A stretch of DNA of 64,000 nucleotides from the NCBI RefSeq assembly GCF_001458435.1, contig NZ_CYSF01000006.1, forward strand, positions 558,001-622,000, in the 5' to 3' direction. The notes beneath the pieces were generated by a model that was not told where the DNA came from, did not search any database, and saw only the letters and a program-made list of their open reading frames with translations. Shown here piece by piece: positions 44,917-57,190 of the stretch. Numbering within the stretch: the first letter of the stretch is position 1; the number at the start of each line of letters is the position of its first letter. Source of the DNA: Thalassovita mediterranea. GTDB lineage: Bacteria > Pseudomonadota > Alphaproteobacteria > Rhodobacterales > Rhodobacteraceae. The translations under genes and the position numbers were made by a program.

Positions 44917-45103
44917 TCAGCCCCCCTGCATGGGCGACAGGACCTCGATCCGGTCGCCATCCGATAGCGTATGGTTTGCCCGCGACGGGCGCGGCACAAA
45001 CTGACCGTTCACCGCTGTGGCGACCGCTGCCGCCTCAAACCCCTGTTCGGTCAACAGATCCGCCAAAGTCACGGCCTGAACGGTGACGCCTTGCCCGTTT
45101 ACA

Positions 45104-45114
<11 letters not shown>
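44917..45114 (-). CDS. thiS: sulfur carrier protein ThiS
   Basis: 65 aa, ubiquitin-like, ending in the required Gly-Gly (PMQGG). Starts MQVDVNGQGVTVQAVTLADL. The C-terminal glycine is adenylated by ThiF and loaded with sulfur. Start overlaps the end of thiO by 11 bp. Confidence 0.95.
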
Positions 45115-47889
<2,775 letters not shown>

Positions 47890-48003
47890 TCAAGCGTTGA
47901 TCTCGAAAAGACCCAAGCCGAACGATGAGGCAGAAAGAGACCGCACTGATCCCATGAAAACAGGGCCCAAATGCGGCCCAAAGAACGCACTGCGTCCCTT
48001 GGT

Positions 48004-48110
48004 CTCCCTACGCCAGTGTCAACTGGGTCAGGTTCTAAGGGTCGCGTCGCCGGTGCAAGGTTGCCCTTGCGCCTGTCAGCCTCTCAGTCTCCTTGGTGAG
48101 ACTCCCCCGA
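48004..48110 (-). promoter_or_regulatory. TPP riboswitch (THI element)
   Basis: On the minus strand the conserved aptamer pieces appear in order: GGGGGAGT, CTGAGAGGCTGA, then after a GC-rich variable stem (P3), GACCCTTAGAACCTGACCCA, the GTTGACACTGGCG bend and the closing TAGGGAG. CTGAGA and ACCTGA are the TPP-binding internal loops. Its place upstream of thiC indicates repression by thiamine pyrophosphate. Confidence 0.95.
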
Positions 48111-48220
48111 CAAGGCGGAACATGGGCCGCAGGTGCCCTAGTGTCAACGGGCTTCCCGCCGCTCTTGCGTCGGGGGCGGCAGCGATGGCATGAAAAGATC
48201 AGTGAAATCAGGGGCAAAGC

Positions 48221-48985
48221 ATGGTGAAATTTTCTGCGAACTTAGGATTTCTGTGGGCGGACCTGCCGCTGCCAGAAGCGATCCGCGCTGCCAAACGTGC
48301 CGGATTTGATGCGGTTGAATGCCATTGGCCCTATGATGTCGATCCAGCAGAGGTCCGCGCCGCGCTGCAGGAAACGGGCCTACCGATGTTGGGTCTAAAC
48401 ACCGTTTTGGGCGATCCAGCGGCGGGGGAATTTGGCCTAACTGCGCTGGTAGATCGTGCCGAAGATGCGCTGGCGGCGATAGATCAGGCCATCACCTATG
48501 CAGCCAAAACAGGCACGTCGAATATTCATGTCATGGCAGGCAAAGCCGCAGGAATTGAGGCTGAGGCCGCGTTTATCACCGCCCTGAAAACAGGCTGTGA
48601 CCGTGCGCAGGCGTATGGTTTGACCCTGTTGATAGAGCCGATCAATGATCACGACGTGCCGGGCTATTTCCTGACCACACCGGATCAGGCGGCGGCGATC
48701 ATTGATCAGGTCGGCGCGCCCAATTTGGCGATGATGTTTGATTGCTACCACGTCGCCCGCATGGGTCTGGATGTGATCGCAGAGCTGGACAAACATCTGC
48801 CCCGCATTGGCCATATCCAATTTGCAGGTGTCCCAAATCGCGGCCGGCCGGACCAAGGGACGCTCAACTACAAAGTGGTTTTTCAACATCTGAGGCAGCG
48901 CGGTTACAACGCGCCATTGGGGGCAGAATACCGCCCCCAAGGCGAAACCGAAGCCTCTCTCGCTTGGATGCAAACACTGGTTTAG
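48221..48985 (+). CDS. hyi: hydroxypyruvate isomerase-like TIM-barrel protein
   Basis: 254 aa, xylose-isomerase-like fold. Starts [20 protein letters not shown], with [26 protein letters not shown] (Glu ligand and Asp-His pair), [29 protein letters not shown] and GAEYRP (second Glu ligand). These match Hyi/OtnI-type enzymes that interconvert hydroxypyruvate and tartronate semialdehyde or related C3/C4 keto sugars. Its stop overlaps the GAPDH stop on the other strand. Confidence 0.88.
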   Translation: MVKFSANLGFLWADLPLPEAIRAAKRAGFDAVECHWPYDVDPAEVRAALQETGLPMLGLNTVLGDPAAGEFGLTALVDRAEDALAAIDQAITYAAKTGTSNIHVMAGKAAGIEAEAAFITALKTGCDRAQAYGLTLLIEPINDHDVPGYFLTTPDQAAAIIDQVGAPNLAMMFDCYHVARMGLDVIAELDKHLPRIGHIQFAGVPNRGRPDQGTLNYKVVFQHLRQRGYNAPLGAEYRPQGETEASLAWMQTLV

Positions 48986-50004
48986 GCGGCCTGCGCGACC
49001 GCGCCCAATGCTGCCATCACCCCAGCGGTATCCAGCATCCGGTTTGAGAAGCCCCATTCGTTGTCATACCAGCTGAGGACGCGCACCATGCCGCCCTCGG
49101 TCACTTTGGTCTGATCAACAGCAAAGATAGACGAATGCGGGTTGTGGTTAAAGTCGGTTGAAACCAAAGGCAGGGTGCTCTGCGCCAGCACGCCCTTCAA
49201 CGGGCCGTCCGCAGCAGCCACACCGATTGCTGCATTCACCTCTTCGACCGTGACCGGACGGGTCGGCATAAAGGTCAGGTCCACCACCGAAACATTGGGC
49301 GTCGGCACCCGAATAGCGGATCCGTCCAGCCGCCCTTTCAGGTGTGGTAGCACCAGCGCTACCGCCCGCGCTGCACCGGTTGAGGTGGGGATCATCGAAA
49401 CACCCGCGGCCCGCGCGCGATAAAGATCTTTGTGCATGGTATCCAGCGTTGGTTGATCGCCAGTGTAGGAATGCACCGTGGTCATATAGCCGGTCTCAAT
49501 GCCAAAGGCGTCATCCAACACCTTGGCCACTGGCGCCAGACAGTTGGTCGTGCATGATGCATTGGACACAATCCGATCTTCGACCGTTAGCGTGTGATCA
49601 TTCACACCATAAACCACGGTACGATCCGCATCCGTACCCGGCGCCGAAATCAATACACGGTCAGATCCGTTTTCCAGATGTTTGGCTGCCAGTTCGCGCT
49701 TGGTGAACAAGCCTGTGCATTCCAACGCGATATCTACATCCCCCCAAGGCAGAGCAGCAGGATCACGTTCGGCAGTCACACGAATTTTGTGGCCGTTCAC
49801 AATCAACATGTCACCGTCGACGTGTACGTCGGCATTCAATGTGCCATGGACGCTGTCATACTGCAGCAAATGGGCATTGGTCGTGACCGGACCCAAGTCA
49901 TTGATCGCAACAATTTCGACGTCTTTACGGCCGGATTCGATCCAAGCACGCAACACACAGCGGCCGATGCGGCCAAATCCATTGATGGCAAGTTTCGTTG
50001 TCAT
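48982..50004 (-). CDS. gap: type I glyceraldehyde-3-phosphate dehydrogenase
   Basis: 340 aa from the ATG at 50004 ([16 protein letters not shown]), normal length; an upstream in-frame start was not used because it precedes the usual N-terminus. Catalytic Cys in [12 protein letters not shown], His in VHSYTGDQ, and [12 protein letters not shown] at the end are present. It acts in glycolysis or gluconeogenesis with NAD+ or NADP+. The coenzyme Asp at the end of the second strand appears as Asn-Asp (AINDLG). Confidence 0.96.
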   Translation of the reverse strand: MTTKLAINGFGRIGRCVLRAWIESGRKDVEIVAINDLGPVTTNAHLLQYDSVHGTLNADVHVDGDMLIVNGHKIRVTAERDPAALPWGDVDIALECTGLFTKRELAAKHLENGSDRVLISAPGTDADRTVVYGVNDHTLTVEDRIVSNASCTTNCLAPVAKVLDDAFGIETGYMTTVHSYTGDQPTLDTMHKDLYRARAAGVSMIPTSTGAARAVALVLPHLKGRLDGSAIRVPTPNVSVVDLTFMPTRPVTVEEVNAAIGVAAADGPLKGVLAQSTLPLVSTDFNHNPHSSIFAVDQTKVTEGGMVRVLSWYDNEWGFSNRMLDTAGVMAALGAVAQAA

Positions 50005-50299
50005 TTTGATGTTCCCTCCTCGGCTTGCCCGAATAGCGCGCCAGCGATGCACCGTGCCCGGCAGGCAGGTTTGCTTCATCCGACGCTCGAATCATGATAG
50101 CGCTAACATCATCTAGAGGCGCAGCCCCTAGAAAGCGAGTAAAATTTTCACGACAGTTGGTTTTCTGCGATTTGCTGCACATTGGACGCCCACCCAACAC
50201 CCGCCAAACGATCCAGACCGCAAGAGTTGTAGGCACAAGCGATTGACACGCGCGGCGAAAGCGGCAAATCAAAGGAAACCCCGCCCGCCGGAGCCCAAA

Positions 50300-51061
50300 A
50301 TGTCTGCGTCTAAATCCCTCCTTCACGACACCGCCCCCGCCGAAGTTCTCGCTCTGGGGCAAACAGGTATTTTGGTGCGGTTCGGTCGCCATGCGTCAGA
50401 TGCGGCGACAGCGGCCTGCCTTGCCTTCAACGATGATGTGCGCGCGGCAGCGTTTTCCGGTGTCACCGATGTGGTGCCCTCTCTCACATCCGTTCTGGTT
50501 CAATTTGATCCCACAGTGACAACACGTGCCACCCTCGGCGCAGCCTTGCAGCCATTGATCGACGCCCGACCCACAAACGCGCAGCTGCCTGCCGCCAAAA
50601 GGCGTTGGCACATTCCTGTAGCCTTCGGCGGTGAACACGGTCCTCAGCTGCAGGATTTTGCCGAACACAGCGGCCTAACGCAGGCACAGATCATCGCTGA
50701 TGCACAGGCTACAGACCTGCGTGTTCTGGCAATCGGATTTGCCCCAGGACAACCTTATCTAGGTTATTTGCCAGACACTTGGCAGGTTCCCCGCCAACGC
50801 GAGCTGACGCCGCAGGTTCCTGCGGGCGCCATTGTCACGGCAGTGCGCCAGATGGTGCTGTTTTGCAATGCCTCGACAACTGGTTGGCGGCAAATTGCAC
50901 AAACAGGGTTTCGGCCATTTCTACGCGAACGCAGCGAGGCGTTTGTACTGCAACAGGGCGACGCACTACGACTGCACCAAGTCAGCGACAGTGAGTATCG
51001 CGCCTTGATTGCGCAAAACAACGACGGCTTGGGCGGCGCCCGGCTGGAGGTGCTGACATGA
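50300..51061 (+). CDS. pxpB: 5-oxoprolinase subunit PxpB
   Basis: 253 aa from ATG 50300. KipI/allophanate-hydrolase subunit 1 family: LRVLAIGFAPGQPYLGYLP, PRQRELTPQVPAGAIVTA. With PxpC and PxpA it forms the ATP-dependent 5-oxoprolinase that opens pyroglutamate to glutamate. It overlaps pxpC by 4 bp. No pxpA (LamB/YcsF) lies in the window, so that subunit is elsewhere. Confidence 0.9.
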   Translation: MSASKSLLHDTAPAEVLALGQTGILVRFGRHASDAATAACLAFNDDVRAAAFSGVTDVVPSLTSVLVQFDPTVTTRATLGAALQPLIDARPTNAQLPAAKRRWHIPVAFGGEHGPQLQDFAEHSGLTQAQIIADAQATDLRVLAIGFAPGQPYLGYLPDTWQVPRQRELTPQVPAGAIVTAVRQMVLFCNASTTGWRQIAQTGFRPFLRERSEAFVLQQGDALRLHQVSDSEYRALIAQNNDGLGGARLEVLT

Positions 51062-52089
51062 ACGCGACCCTTCACATTCACCGCGCGGGTCCCGCAATGT
51101 CGGTTCAGGATCTGGGCCGACCGGGCTACATGGCACAGGGCATCGCAACAGGTGGGGCAGCTGATCGTTTGGCCCTGCTGGAAGGTGCCGCATTGCTGCA
51201 GTCGCGCAGTGTTTTACCCGCAATCGAAATGGCCGGTATGGGGGGCAGTTTCAGCGTCACCGCCCCCTGCCGCTTTGCCCTGACAGGCGCACCTATGCGC
51301 GCCACATTAGACGGTGAACCACTGGGCTGGAACGAGAGCCACTTGATCACCCCCGGTCAACGTCTGGATATCGGCAGGGCCAATGCTGGGGTTTATGGCT
51401 ACCTTATCTTTGCCGCGATGCTGGATGTGCCTGCATGGCTGGGGAGCGTCGCGACACAGGCTGCATTGGGCATCGGCGCCCTTTTGCAAGCTGGCGATAG
51501 TTTAATGATGCACGCAGACCCAGATCCAATGGCCGCCACCCGCCGCCTGAAGGTCGAGGATCGCCTTTCCGGTGGCACATTGCGCATGTTGCCCGGCCCG
51601 CAGACATCGCTGTTCGCCCCTGAAACGCTTTCGCGCGCACTGGCGACGGAATTTCAGCGCGATGCAGCCGCAAACCGCCAAGGCGTGCGCCTGCACCATG
51701 ATGGCGCACCTTTCCCAGCTGATGATGCGGCGGCGCTGGCGTCGGATTTCATCTGCGCGGGTGATGTGCAAATGACAGGCGACGGGGTGCCCTATGTGTT
51801 GATGGCAGATTGTCAAACGATGGGCGGTTATCCACGCCTTGGCACTGTGCTTCCGCAGGATTTACCCAAGCTGGCCCAGTCCTCACTTGGGGCCAAATTG
51901 CAACTGTCACTGATCACACTGGACGAGGCAGATCGCCTGTACATGTCAGAGGCAAGCCAGCTGAACACCTTAATGGCCAAGGCCGACGTGAAAATTCGCG
52001 ATCCCCACCAAATCCGTGATCTGCTGAGTTATCAGTTGATCAGTGGTGTGACCAACGGCGACGACCTGGACCGCGGGGGAGAGGCGTAA
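51058..52089 (+). CDS. pxpC: 5-oxoprolinase subunit PxpC
   Basis: 343 aa, KipA/biotin-dependent carboxyltransferase family. Features: LHIHRAGPAMSVQDLGRPGY, then MAQGIATGGAADRLALLEGA, the FALTGAPM segment, and MADCQTMGGYPRLGTVL. It is coupled to pxpB and should act in the same 5-oxoproline complex. The stop is 4 bp from the end of the convergent pseudoprotease gene. Confidence 0.9.
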   Translation: MNATLHIHRAGPAMSVQDLGRPGYMAQGIATGGAADRLALLEGAALLQSRSVLPAIEMAGMGGSFSVTAPCRFALTGAPMRATLDGEPLGWNESHLITPGQRLDIGRANAGVYGYLIFAAMLDVPAWLGSVATQAALGIGALLQAGDSLMMHADPDPMAATRRLKVEDRLSGGTLRMLPGPQTSLFAPETLSRALATEFQRDAAANRQGVRLHHDGAPFPADDAAALASDFICAGDVQMTGDGVPYVLMADCQTMGGYPRLGTVLPQDLPKLAQSSLGAKLQLSLITLDEADRLYMSEASQLNTLMAKADVKIRDPHQIRDLLSYQLISGVTNGDDLDRGGEA

Positions 52090-52093
52090 ACCC

Positions 52094-53236
52094 TTACCCA
52101 GCCTCGCGTTGCTTGGGGCTGGCGTCACGTCGATGCTCCAGCGCCACGCAATATTCGAAGAAATCCCCAACACTGCCCCATCCGGTTTTCATGCCCCCGT
52201 CCACAGTCGCCAGAGCAACCGCTTCAGGGGCGGCATCGGGCAGGATCAGGTCCAGCCGTTTCAAAACCGTTGCCAGATCAGACAAGATCACCGCATCCCC
52301 CGACTGGGAACGGGCGCATTGCAGACCAACACCTGTTGCGCCTTCAGGGCAGTGTTCGTTACCAGCAAGCGCCCACAACGCCCCCTGATGGCCCGCGCCA
52401 TATAAAGCAGCGCCGGCGTGCGCTCCTGTGGGGGTTTCACGCAGCAGGATACCCTCCATATCAACGCAGCAAAGGCTTCCGTCGCTATTTTGATAATGGC
52501 GACGATAAATTCCGATACCATCCACCGATGCGGTCACACCCTCACCGCGTCCGAAACGGCGCAGTGTCATGCCAATCGCTGCGGGAGCGACAGCGCGCGC
52601 GATGACCGTACTGGTCTGCGACACGGACTGGCCAGCCAAGGCACTATGCCAGCGCCGTCCGGTTTCCAGTGTGGCAAAGGCCCCATCACCATCCCAATCC
52701 CGCATCCAACGGCAAAGGTTGGCAATATGATCGCTATCCGAAATATCTGCATCTGCGAGCCCCGGATGCACAACCGGATCACCGCGACGCGCGCATTCCC
52801 CTGCCAACACTTGCCAGCTGGACAGCACACCGGGCTGGCGGGTTTGCCGATCCAAAACCAACAAACCGGCCGTACCTGTCGCCCCACACAAACGCCCAAT
52901 TGAATTGCCCGACTGCACTCTTGCACTTGCCACTGGGGCTGCAACAGCGGGGCGCGTCGCATCGACGCCACTATAATAGCTGGCGCAGACCTGATGCACA
53001 GCGATGCCAGCCACAACAGTAGGGATCATCGCTCGCTGCCCGCGTGACAGAACGACATCGTCGCGCAGGTGCAAACGTAAAACGATCTGATCACCGTTGG
53101 CAGAGGCCGTGGTGGGCGGCAGGCCCAGATCAACACCGGACACCCAATCAAAAACAGACAGCCGCGCCCATAATGCGTCGCGCGCCTGCACAAACTGGCG
53201 GAGCGTTGACTGTTGCAATGCAGCGGCGGCAGACAT
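52094..53236 (-). CDS. trypsin-fold protein with lost catalytic His and Ser (pseudoprotease)
   Basis: 380 aa, no signal peptide, so probably cytoplasmic. The N-terminal 70 residues (VFDWVSGVDLGLP...GDQIVLRLHLRDDV) match the helper region of a group of bacterial trypsin-fold proteins. In the core, TAGLLVLDRQTRQPGVLSSW followed by QVLAG stands where active members have the His of NHVLA: here it is Gln. The Asp region RDWDGDGAFATL is kept. The usual GDSGS is TGAHAGAAL, so the nucleophile Ser is missing. It may be a binding or sensor protein. It is divergent from the SARP-type regulator and part of the same cluster. Confidence 0.75.
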   Translation of the reverse strand: MSAAAALQQSTLRQFVQARDALWARLSVFDWVSGVDLGLPPTTASANGDQIVLRLHLRDDVVLSRGQRAMIPTVVAGIAVHQVCASYYSGVDATRPAVAAPVASARVQSGNSIGRLCGATGTAGLLVLDRQTRQPGVLSSWQVLAGECARRGDPVVHPGLADADISDSDHIANLCRWMRDWDGDGAFATLETGRRWHSALAGQSVSQTSTVIARAVAPAAIGMTLRRFGRGEGVTASVDGIGIYRRHYQNSDGSLCCVDMEGILLRETPTGAHAGAALYGAGHQGALWALAGNEHCPEGATGVGLQCARSQSGDAVILSDLATVLKRLDLILPDAAPEAVALATVDGGMKTGWGSVGDFFEYCVALEHRRDASPKQREAG

Positions 53237-53668
53237 TTCCTGTCCTTTCGATGATCATCCAATTGCGCGCGGCGGCACCTTGGCCATCACACCGCATTGA
53301 GTTGCGAATAGGTTCACACAAACTGAGACTGGTTCATCGCGTCGAGCGTTCGACAGGACCAAGAGGCCATGTCCTCATGAGTTGGGGCGCGTCCAGTCGA
53401 ACGCTCGACAGTCGAGTTTGTGACATATCTCCGTGAAGCCAGCGTGATCTGAAAAGGCCACGGTCCCCTAATGAAGCACGGACCACACCAAAACCCTGCC
53501 GCGAGGGCGCATCAAAATTCTGACCCTTCGGTTCAGAATTGTGTTAAGTTGAATTAATATTCTTATGGCTTATGAGAGTTTTAGAACGTGTCGCGGCAGG
53601 GGGACGCCCGCACAGATCTAGCTTTCAGTCGATTTTTACTGCTCAGCCCCCGATGCGAAAGACGGTTT
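53237..53668. other. 432-bp divergent control region of the SARP cluster
   Basis: No gene. It must hold promoters for the pseudoprotease and the regulator. The notable feature is the 14-bp inverted repeat at 53341-53409, described separately. An AT-rich stretch follows from about 53540 (AATTAATATTCTTATGGC), possibly containing a -10 box for the regulator. Confidence 0.5.
53341..53409. promoter_or_regulatory. paired palindromic operator candidates
   Basis: GTCGAGCGTTCGAC (53341-53354) and GTCGAACGCTCGAC (53396-53409) are perfect reverse complements, 55 bp apart start to start. Each arm is itself nearly palindromic (GTCGA, 4 bp, TCGAC). Outer CACAAACT (53317-53324) and AGTTTGTG (53415-53422) extend the symmetry. 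Two sites about five helical turns apart fit cooperative binding or DNA looping by one regulator. Confidence 0.55.
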
Positions 53669-55213
53669 ATGACCAAACCAGCAGAACGCATGGCCAATGC
53701 AAATCGCGCCATCCGTGCCACGATTGTGGTGCGGGGACGGTTTGTGCTGTCTGCGTCCGAAGGGCAGGATCTGACACCGCAACACCGCAAAGTACGAGGC
53801 ATTCTGGCACTACTCGCTATGACACCCGGGCGGCGGTGTTCACGCGCTTGGTTGCAGGCCATGTTGTGGTCGGACAAACCCCCTGAAAAGGCAGCAGCCA
53901 ACCTACGTCGTGCCCTCGCCAATCTGCGCAAGGATCTAGGGGATAACGCCGATCTGATCGGCGCCGACCGGCTAGAGGTCTGGCTGTGCAACAGCATTGC
54001 AGTCGACGATAAGCCCGCGCTGGCGGGACGCGCTGAACTGCTGGAACTGGTGGATGCCCCTGACCCCGCCTTTGACGATTGGTTGCGCGATCTGCGCGCA
54101 GGTGATGTTGCACGCAGCGCGAATTCACCCGAACCGCCAACACCGCCCAAGACGGCGCCGGAAAACGCCGCTAAGGCCATAGGAAATCAGATTACCGCCC
54201 CCCACGGACACAGCGAACAGGGGGGAACCGTGTTCGTGATCCGCCCGCTGGAACGCAATGGTGGCGGCGAAGCGCAGTTTCTGGAAATGATGCTGGTTGA
54301 TACCCTGTCATCCCGTCTGGAAGCTGAAGGCGCAGATGAGATCTTTGCCGCCGAAGAACCGGATCCCGAACGGCTGGGACGGGCCAGCGCAGTTGTCTAT
54401 CTGGAATTGACGTCCGTGGTTGCTGCAGGGTGGTGGAATGTGCATTTGCGCGCCCTTGCCGACCGCGAACGGCGGTTTCTGTGGTCCGGCCGTTTGCGTC
54501 TGCCGATGGATATGGGCCAATTGGCCGATGGAGCAGAAGTGCAGGCATTTGCCTCTCGCGCATTGGCGCAGGTTTTGTTGCGGTTCAGGTCACTGCGCCC
54601 GGCCCAACAGTCCCCGCTGATGTCAATGCACCGGGCCATTTCGCGGCTTTATGTATCCGACCTAGACCAGTTGAACAAAGCCGAGGGCGAGTTGATCACC
54701 CTCAGCAGTGGCGAAGGTGCGGCTGTGGCACTGGCATGGAGGGCATTTGCGCGTTTGGCCCAGTCAATGGAATTTGCCAACGGCAACACCGATCTGGCCG
54801 CCGAAGCCGAGAGCCTGGCGAATGAGGCGTTGTCGCTACGCCCGGCCAATCCTTTGATCTGTGCAATGGGCGCGCGTGTTGCGCTAGATTTAAAGGGCGA
54901 TCTGGACCTTGCCGAACACCTATCGCGCGCCGCGCTTTATAGCGATGACGGCAATCCCTATGCTCTTCAGGCGCAATCGCGTTTTGCCCTGCTGCACGGC
55001 GATGTGGATGCGGCACATCGTGCGGCACTGTCTGCACGTAAGGCAGCGGATGGGCTGCCACATGTGTTCGCCTGGGATATGGAGTTGCCTGACCGCATTG
55101 GGCAAAGGCGACATGCGCGCCGCACTGGACGCCGCGCAATCCGCACACCGCAACAATCCCTCCCATCGTGCCGCACTGCGCTATCTGGTTGCCCTACGGC
55201 TACTGGTCAATGA
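53669..55213 (+). CDS. SARP/winged-helix regulator with TPR-type C-terminus, frameshifted
   Basis: Residues about 15-120 form an OmpR/SARP-type winged-helix domain (IVVRGRFVLSASEG, ILALLAMTPGRRCSRAWLQ, NLRRALANLRKDLGD). The middle (FVIRPLERNGGGEAQFLEMM) and the end (many A-rich helical pairs) look like TPR repeats. The start is uncertain: ATG 53669, ATG 53690 and an upstream GTG (53588) are all possible. At 55088-55089 an extra C shifts the frame. Removing it continues the protein as MELLTALGKGDMRAALDAAQ up to 55349, so the stop at 55213 is not the original end. It should control the adjoining cluster. Confidence 0.8.
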   Translation: MTKPAERMANANRAIRATIVVRGRFVLSASEGQDLTPQHRKVRGILALLAMTPGRRCSRAWLQAMLWSDKPPEKAAANLRRALANLRKDLGDNADLIGADRLEVWLCNSIAVDDKPALAGRAELLELVDAPDPAFDDWLRDLRAGDVARSANSPEPPTPPKTAPENAAKAIGNQITAPHGHSEQGGTVFVIRPLERNGGGEAQFLEMMLVDTLSSRLEAEGADEIFAAEEPDPERLGRASAVVYLELTSVVAAGWWNVHLRALADRERRFLWSGRLRLPMDMGQLADGAEVQAFASRALAQVLLRFRSLRPAQQSPLMSMHRAISRLYVSDLDQLNKAEGELITLSSGEGAAVALAWRAFARLAQSMEFANGNTDLAAEAESLANEALSLRPANPLICAMGARVALDLKGDLDLAEHLSRAALYSDDGNPYALQAQSRFALLHGDVDAAHRAALSARKAADGLPHVFAWDMELPDRIGQRRHARRTGRRAIRTPQQSLPSCRTALSGCPTATGQ

Positions 55214-55349
55214 CCGCACAGGCGCCGAAGAGGCCGCGCAAAAACTGCGCCGCTATGAGCCCGGCTTTACCTTTGATCAGCTGCGCGACGAAGATTACCC
55301 CATGCTAACGCTGCGCAATACCGGGTTTGCCGCCCAATTGGTGATCTAG
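55089..55349 (+). pseudogene. out-of-frame C-terminus of the SARP/TPR regulator
   Basis: About 86 codons in the frame one base off from the regulator: LTALGKGDMRAALDAAQ, then NNPSHRAALRYLVALRLLVN and an end at NTGFAAQLVI. The helix pattern continues the TPR-like region, and a terminator follows 32 bp later, where a gene end is expected. A one-base C insertion or a sequencing error explains it. Confidence 0.7.
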
Positions 55350-55381
55350 ACGGCCGCCCCCCGCGCAATGACCAACGGATA

Positions 55382-55412
55382 GGCGGCGCGCCAATGCAAC
55401 GCGCCGCCTTTT
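55382..55412 (+). terminator. Rho-independent terminator after the SARP regulator
   Basis: Perfect 9-bp GC stem (GGCGGCGCG / CGCGCCGCC) with a 9-nt loop, followed by TTTT. It lies just beyond the restored end of the regulator (55349). Confidence 0.85.
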
Positions 55413-55416
55413 GCAA

Positions 55417-57189
55417 TCACGCACGCTGGCCAGCCACCAACGCCGCGGCAAGCGATGTGCCCGCAGCGCGGTAGCGTCGTGGGCTGCCATTGCCCAGAAC
55501 CGCACGACGCCCGAACGGCCCGATCGACCGATACTCAGATTGTGCCCCATAGCTTAGGTCTGCCCATTGATCCGGTGGCATCCCGTTTAACGCGTTGCCG
55601 CTGTACCAACTCTGGGCGGTGGTCGGGTCCGGCTTGGCAGACCATTGCGCGCCAACTGAGGTGATCTGCGCCTGTTGATGAGTGGCCAGCAAAGATGCCG
55701 AACCATCCCGCAACACCAATGCCCCCGCCGGCGCCGCACTGTCGTCTAGGAACGGATATCCTAGCGGGTCCCGCAGGGGGCGCACCCCATCCTCCACCCA
55801 GCTGCGCCGTGACGGGGCCGAGGGATCGGGATCGAACCCGACCTCATCGCGCAGCACCCAGGTCTGAACCGCGCGACCTTTGCGCAGTTTCACCTGCCAG
55901 CGGCCAAAAGGTGCGTGCGACAGTCCGGTGTTTCGGGTGGCAGACGGGGTGAGACTGATCCGTGTGCGCCACATGCCACGGCCCAATGGCTCATCCCAAA
56001 CGGCACCAATCGCGCGACCCTGATACAGAATTCGCCCCAATGCTGCACGTTTGCGGCGCAGTTTCAACTTGCTTCCATCCGGCGCGGTAAGACGTAGACG
56101 GGCGGGCCGGCCTTGATAGATCAACTCCAATGTGTTGGCAGAATGATCATCAGGCTGGATCCGCCAACCAACACTGCGCCCAGCTGTCAGCCGCGCATGG
56201 GCCTGATCCTGCAGGTGATTGCCCATTGGCACCACCATTTCAACATCGACCCCAATATTGCGATAGGACGCCAACAGCGCACTTAGCGCCGAAACCAAAG
56301 GCGCGGGCACGCCCATGCCCTCCTGTGGACCACCAAGGAAGCCGAAGGCAACCAGCATCACCATACGGAAGGGTTTGGTATCAGACCGGGCGGCGATCAC
56401 CTGATCAATCAACGCCCGAACCGCAGGCACCAGAACGCCGGTCATCAAGCCACCTGTCAGATCACGCACCACATCTTGGGGCAACTCCATACCGTGCAGG
56501 CGTGCATCTGCAGGCGCAGTGGACAAGATCATCTCACTCATCGCGGTACCGTGCGCCATCTCATCCGGTGGAAACAAATCGCGCCCCTTTGGGCCAGGTG
56601 CATAGACCGAACTGGGCATCAAAATCGCCAACTGACGGCGATTTTCACGATCGCCGGGGATCGAATGTCCCCGCGCCACCATGTCGGACAGCTGCTGTGC
56701 CGTCAGGACCTGCGGCCCAACAACCTGCCCCGCCTGCAAACGCAACCCACTGAATGTGGCAAAACGCGACTGCCCGTTCGGGTCCGTAAACGCAGGGTTC
56801 CAGAAGGCAATCCCCGCATCCAGCACCGCCATTTCGGCTACACCCTGGTCCGCTTGGCCGGTACGCGATGGCGGCAACGCTTGTGCCAGCGCGGAACTAC
56901 CGGTCGCTGCGGCCGTATCACGGCCTGCCAGAAACGATGGCTCCGACGGGTCACCGCCCATATCGACAATCGCCTGCGCCAGGCGGTCCTCGGCCATCAG
57001 CGTCGCCAACGGTTCCGCCAGATGGTCCACCGCATAAGCCCCTGTGCCGGCCGCATTCACCTGTTGATACAAAAGCCGCGTCACCACCGGCTGCCCGGCA
57101 GCAGGCGGTGCCAGCAATTCCGGTACGCCTGCAGGCAGCAGATTAGCGGGGACGTGACTGGGATTTGAAATATCCTCGAACGTCAGCAT
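55417..57189 (-). CDS. S8 (subtilisin) family serine peptidase, probably intracellular
   Basis: 590 aa from ATG 57189 (MLTFEDISNPSHVPANLLP). The triad is intact: Asp in EMAVLDAGIAFWN, His in PPDEMAHGTAMSEMI, Ser in YRAAGTSLAAALVAG, and the oxyanion Asn in VVPMGNHLQDQ. A long domain of about 200 residues separates His/Asn from Ser, rich in beta-strands. There is no signal peptide or visible propeptide, so cytoplasmic action is likely. Start is one base after the haloperoxidase-like gene ends, so the two are coupled. Confidence 0.85.
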   Translation of the reverse strand: MLTFEDISNPSHVPANLLPAGVPELLAPPAAGQPVVTRLLYQQVNAAGTGAYAVDHLAEPLATLMAEDRLAQAIVDMGGDPSEPSFLAGRDTAAATGSSALAQALPPSRTGQADQGVAEMAVLDAGIAFWNPAFTDPNGQSRFATFSGLRLQAGQVVGPQVLTAQQLSDMVARGHSIPGDRENRRQLAILMPSSVYAPGPKGRDLFPPDEMAHGTAMSEMILSTAPADARLHGMELPQDVVRDLTGGLMTGVLVPAVRALIDQVIAARSDTKPFRMVMLVAFGFLGGPQEGMGVPAPLVSALSALLASYRNIGVDVEMVVPMGNHLQDQAHARLTAGRSVGWRIQPDDHSANTLELIYQGRPARLRLTAPDGSKLKLRRKRAALGRILYQGRAIGAVWDEPLGRGMWRTRISLTPSATRNTGLSHAPFGRWQVKLRKGRAVQTWVLRDEVGFDPDPSAPSRRSWVEDGVRPLRDPLGYPFLDDSAAPAGALVLRDGSASLLATHQQAQITSVGAQWSAKPDPTTAQSWYSGNALNGMPPDQWADLSYGAQSEYRSIGPFGRRAVLGNGSPRRYRAAGTSLAAALVAGQRA

Positions 57190-57190
57190 G

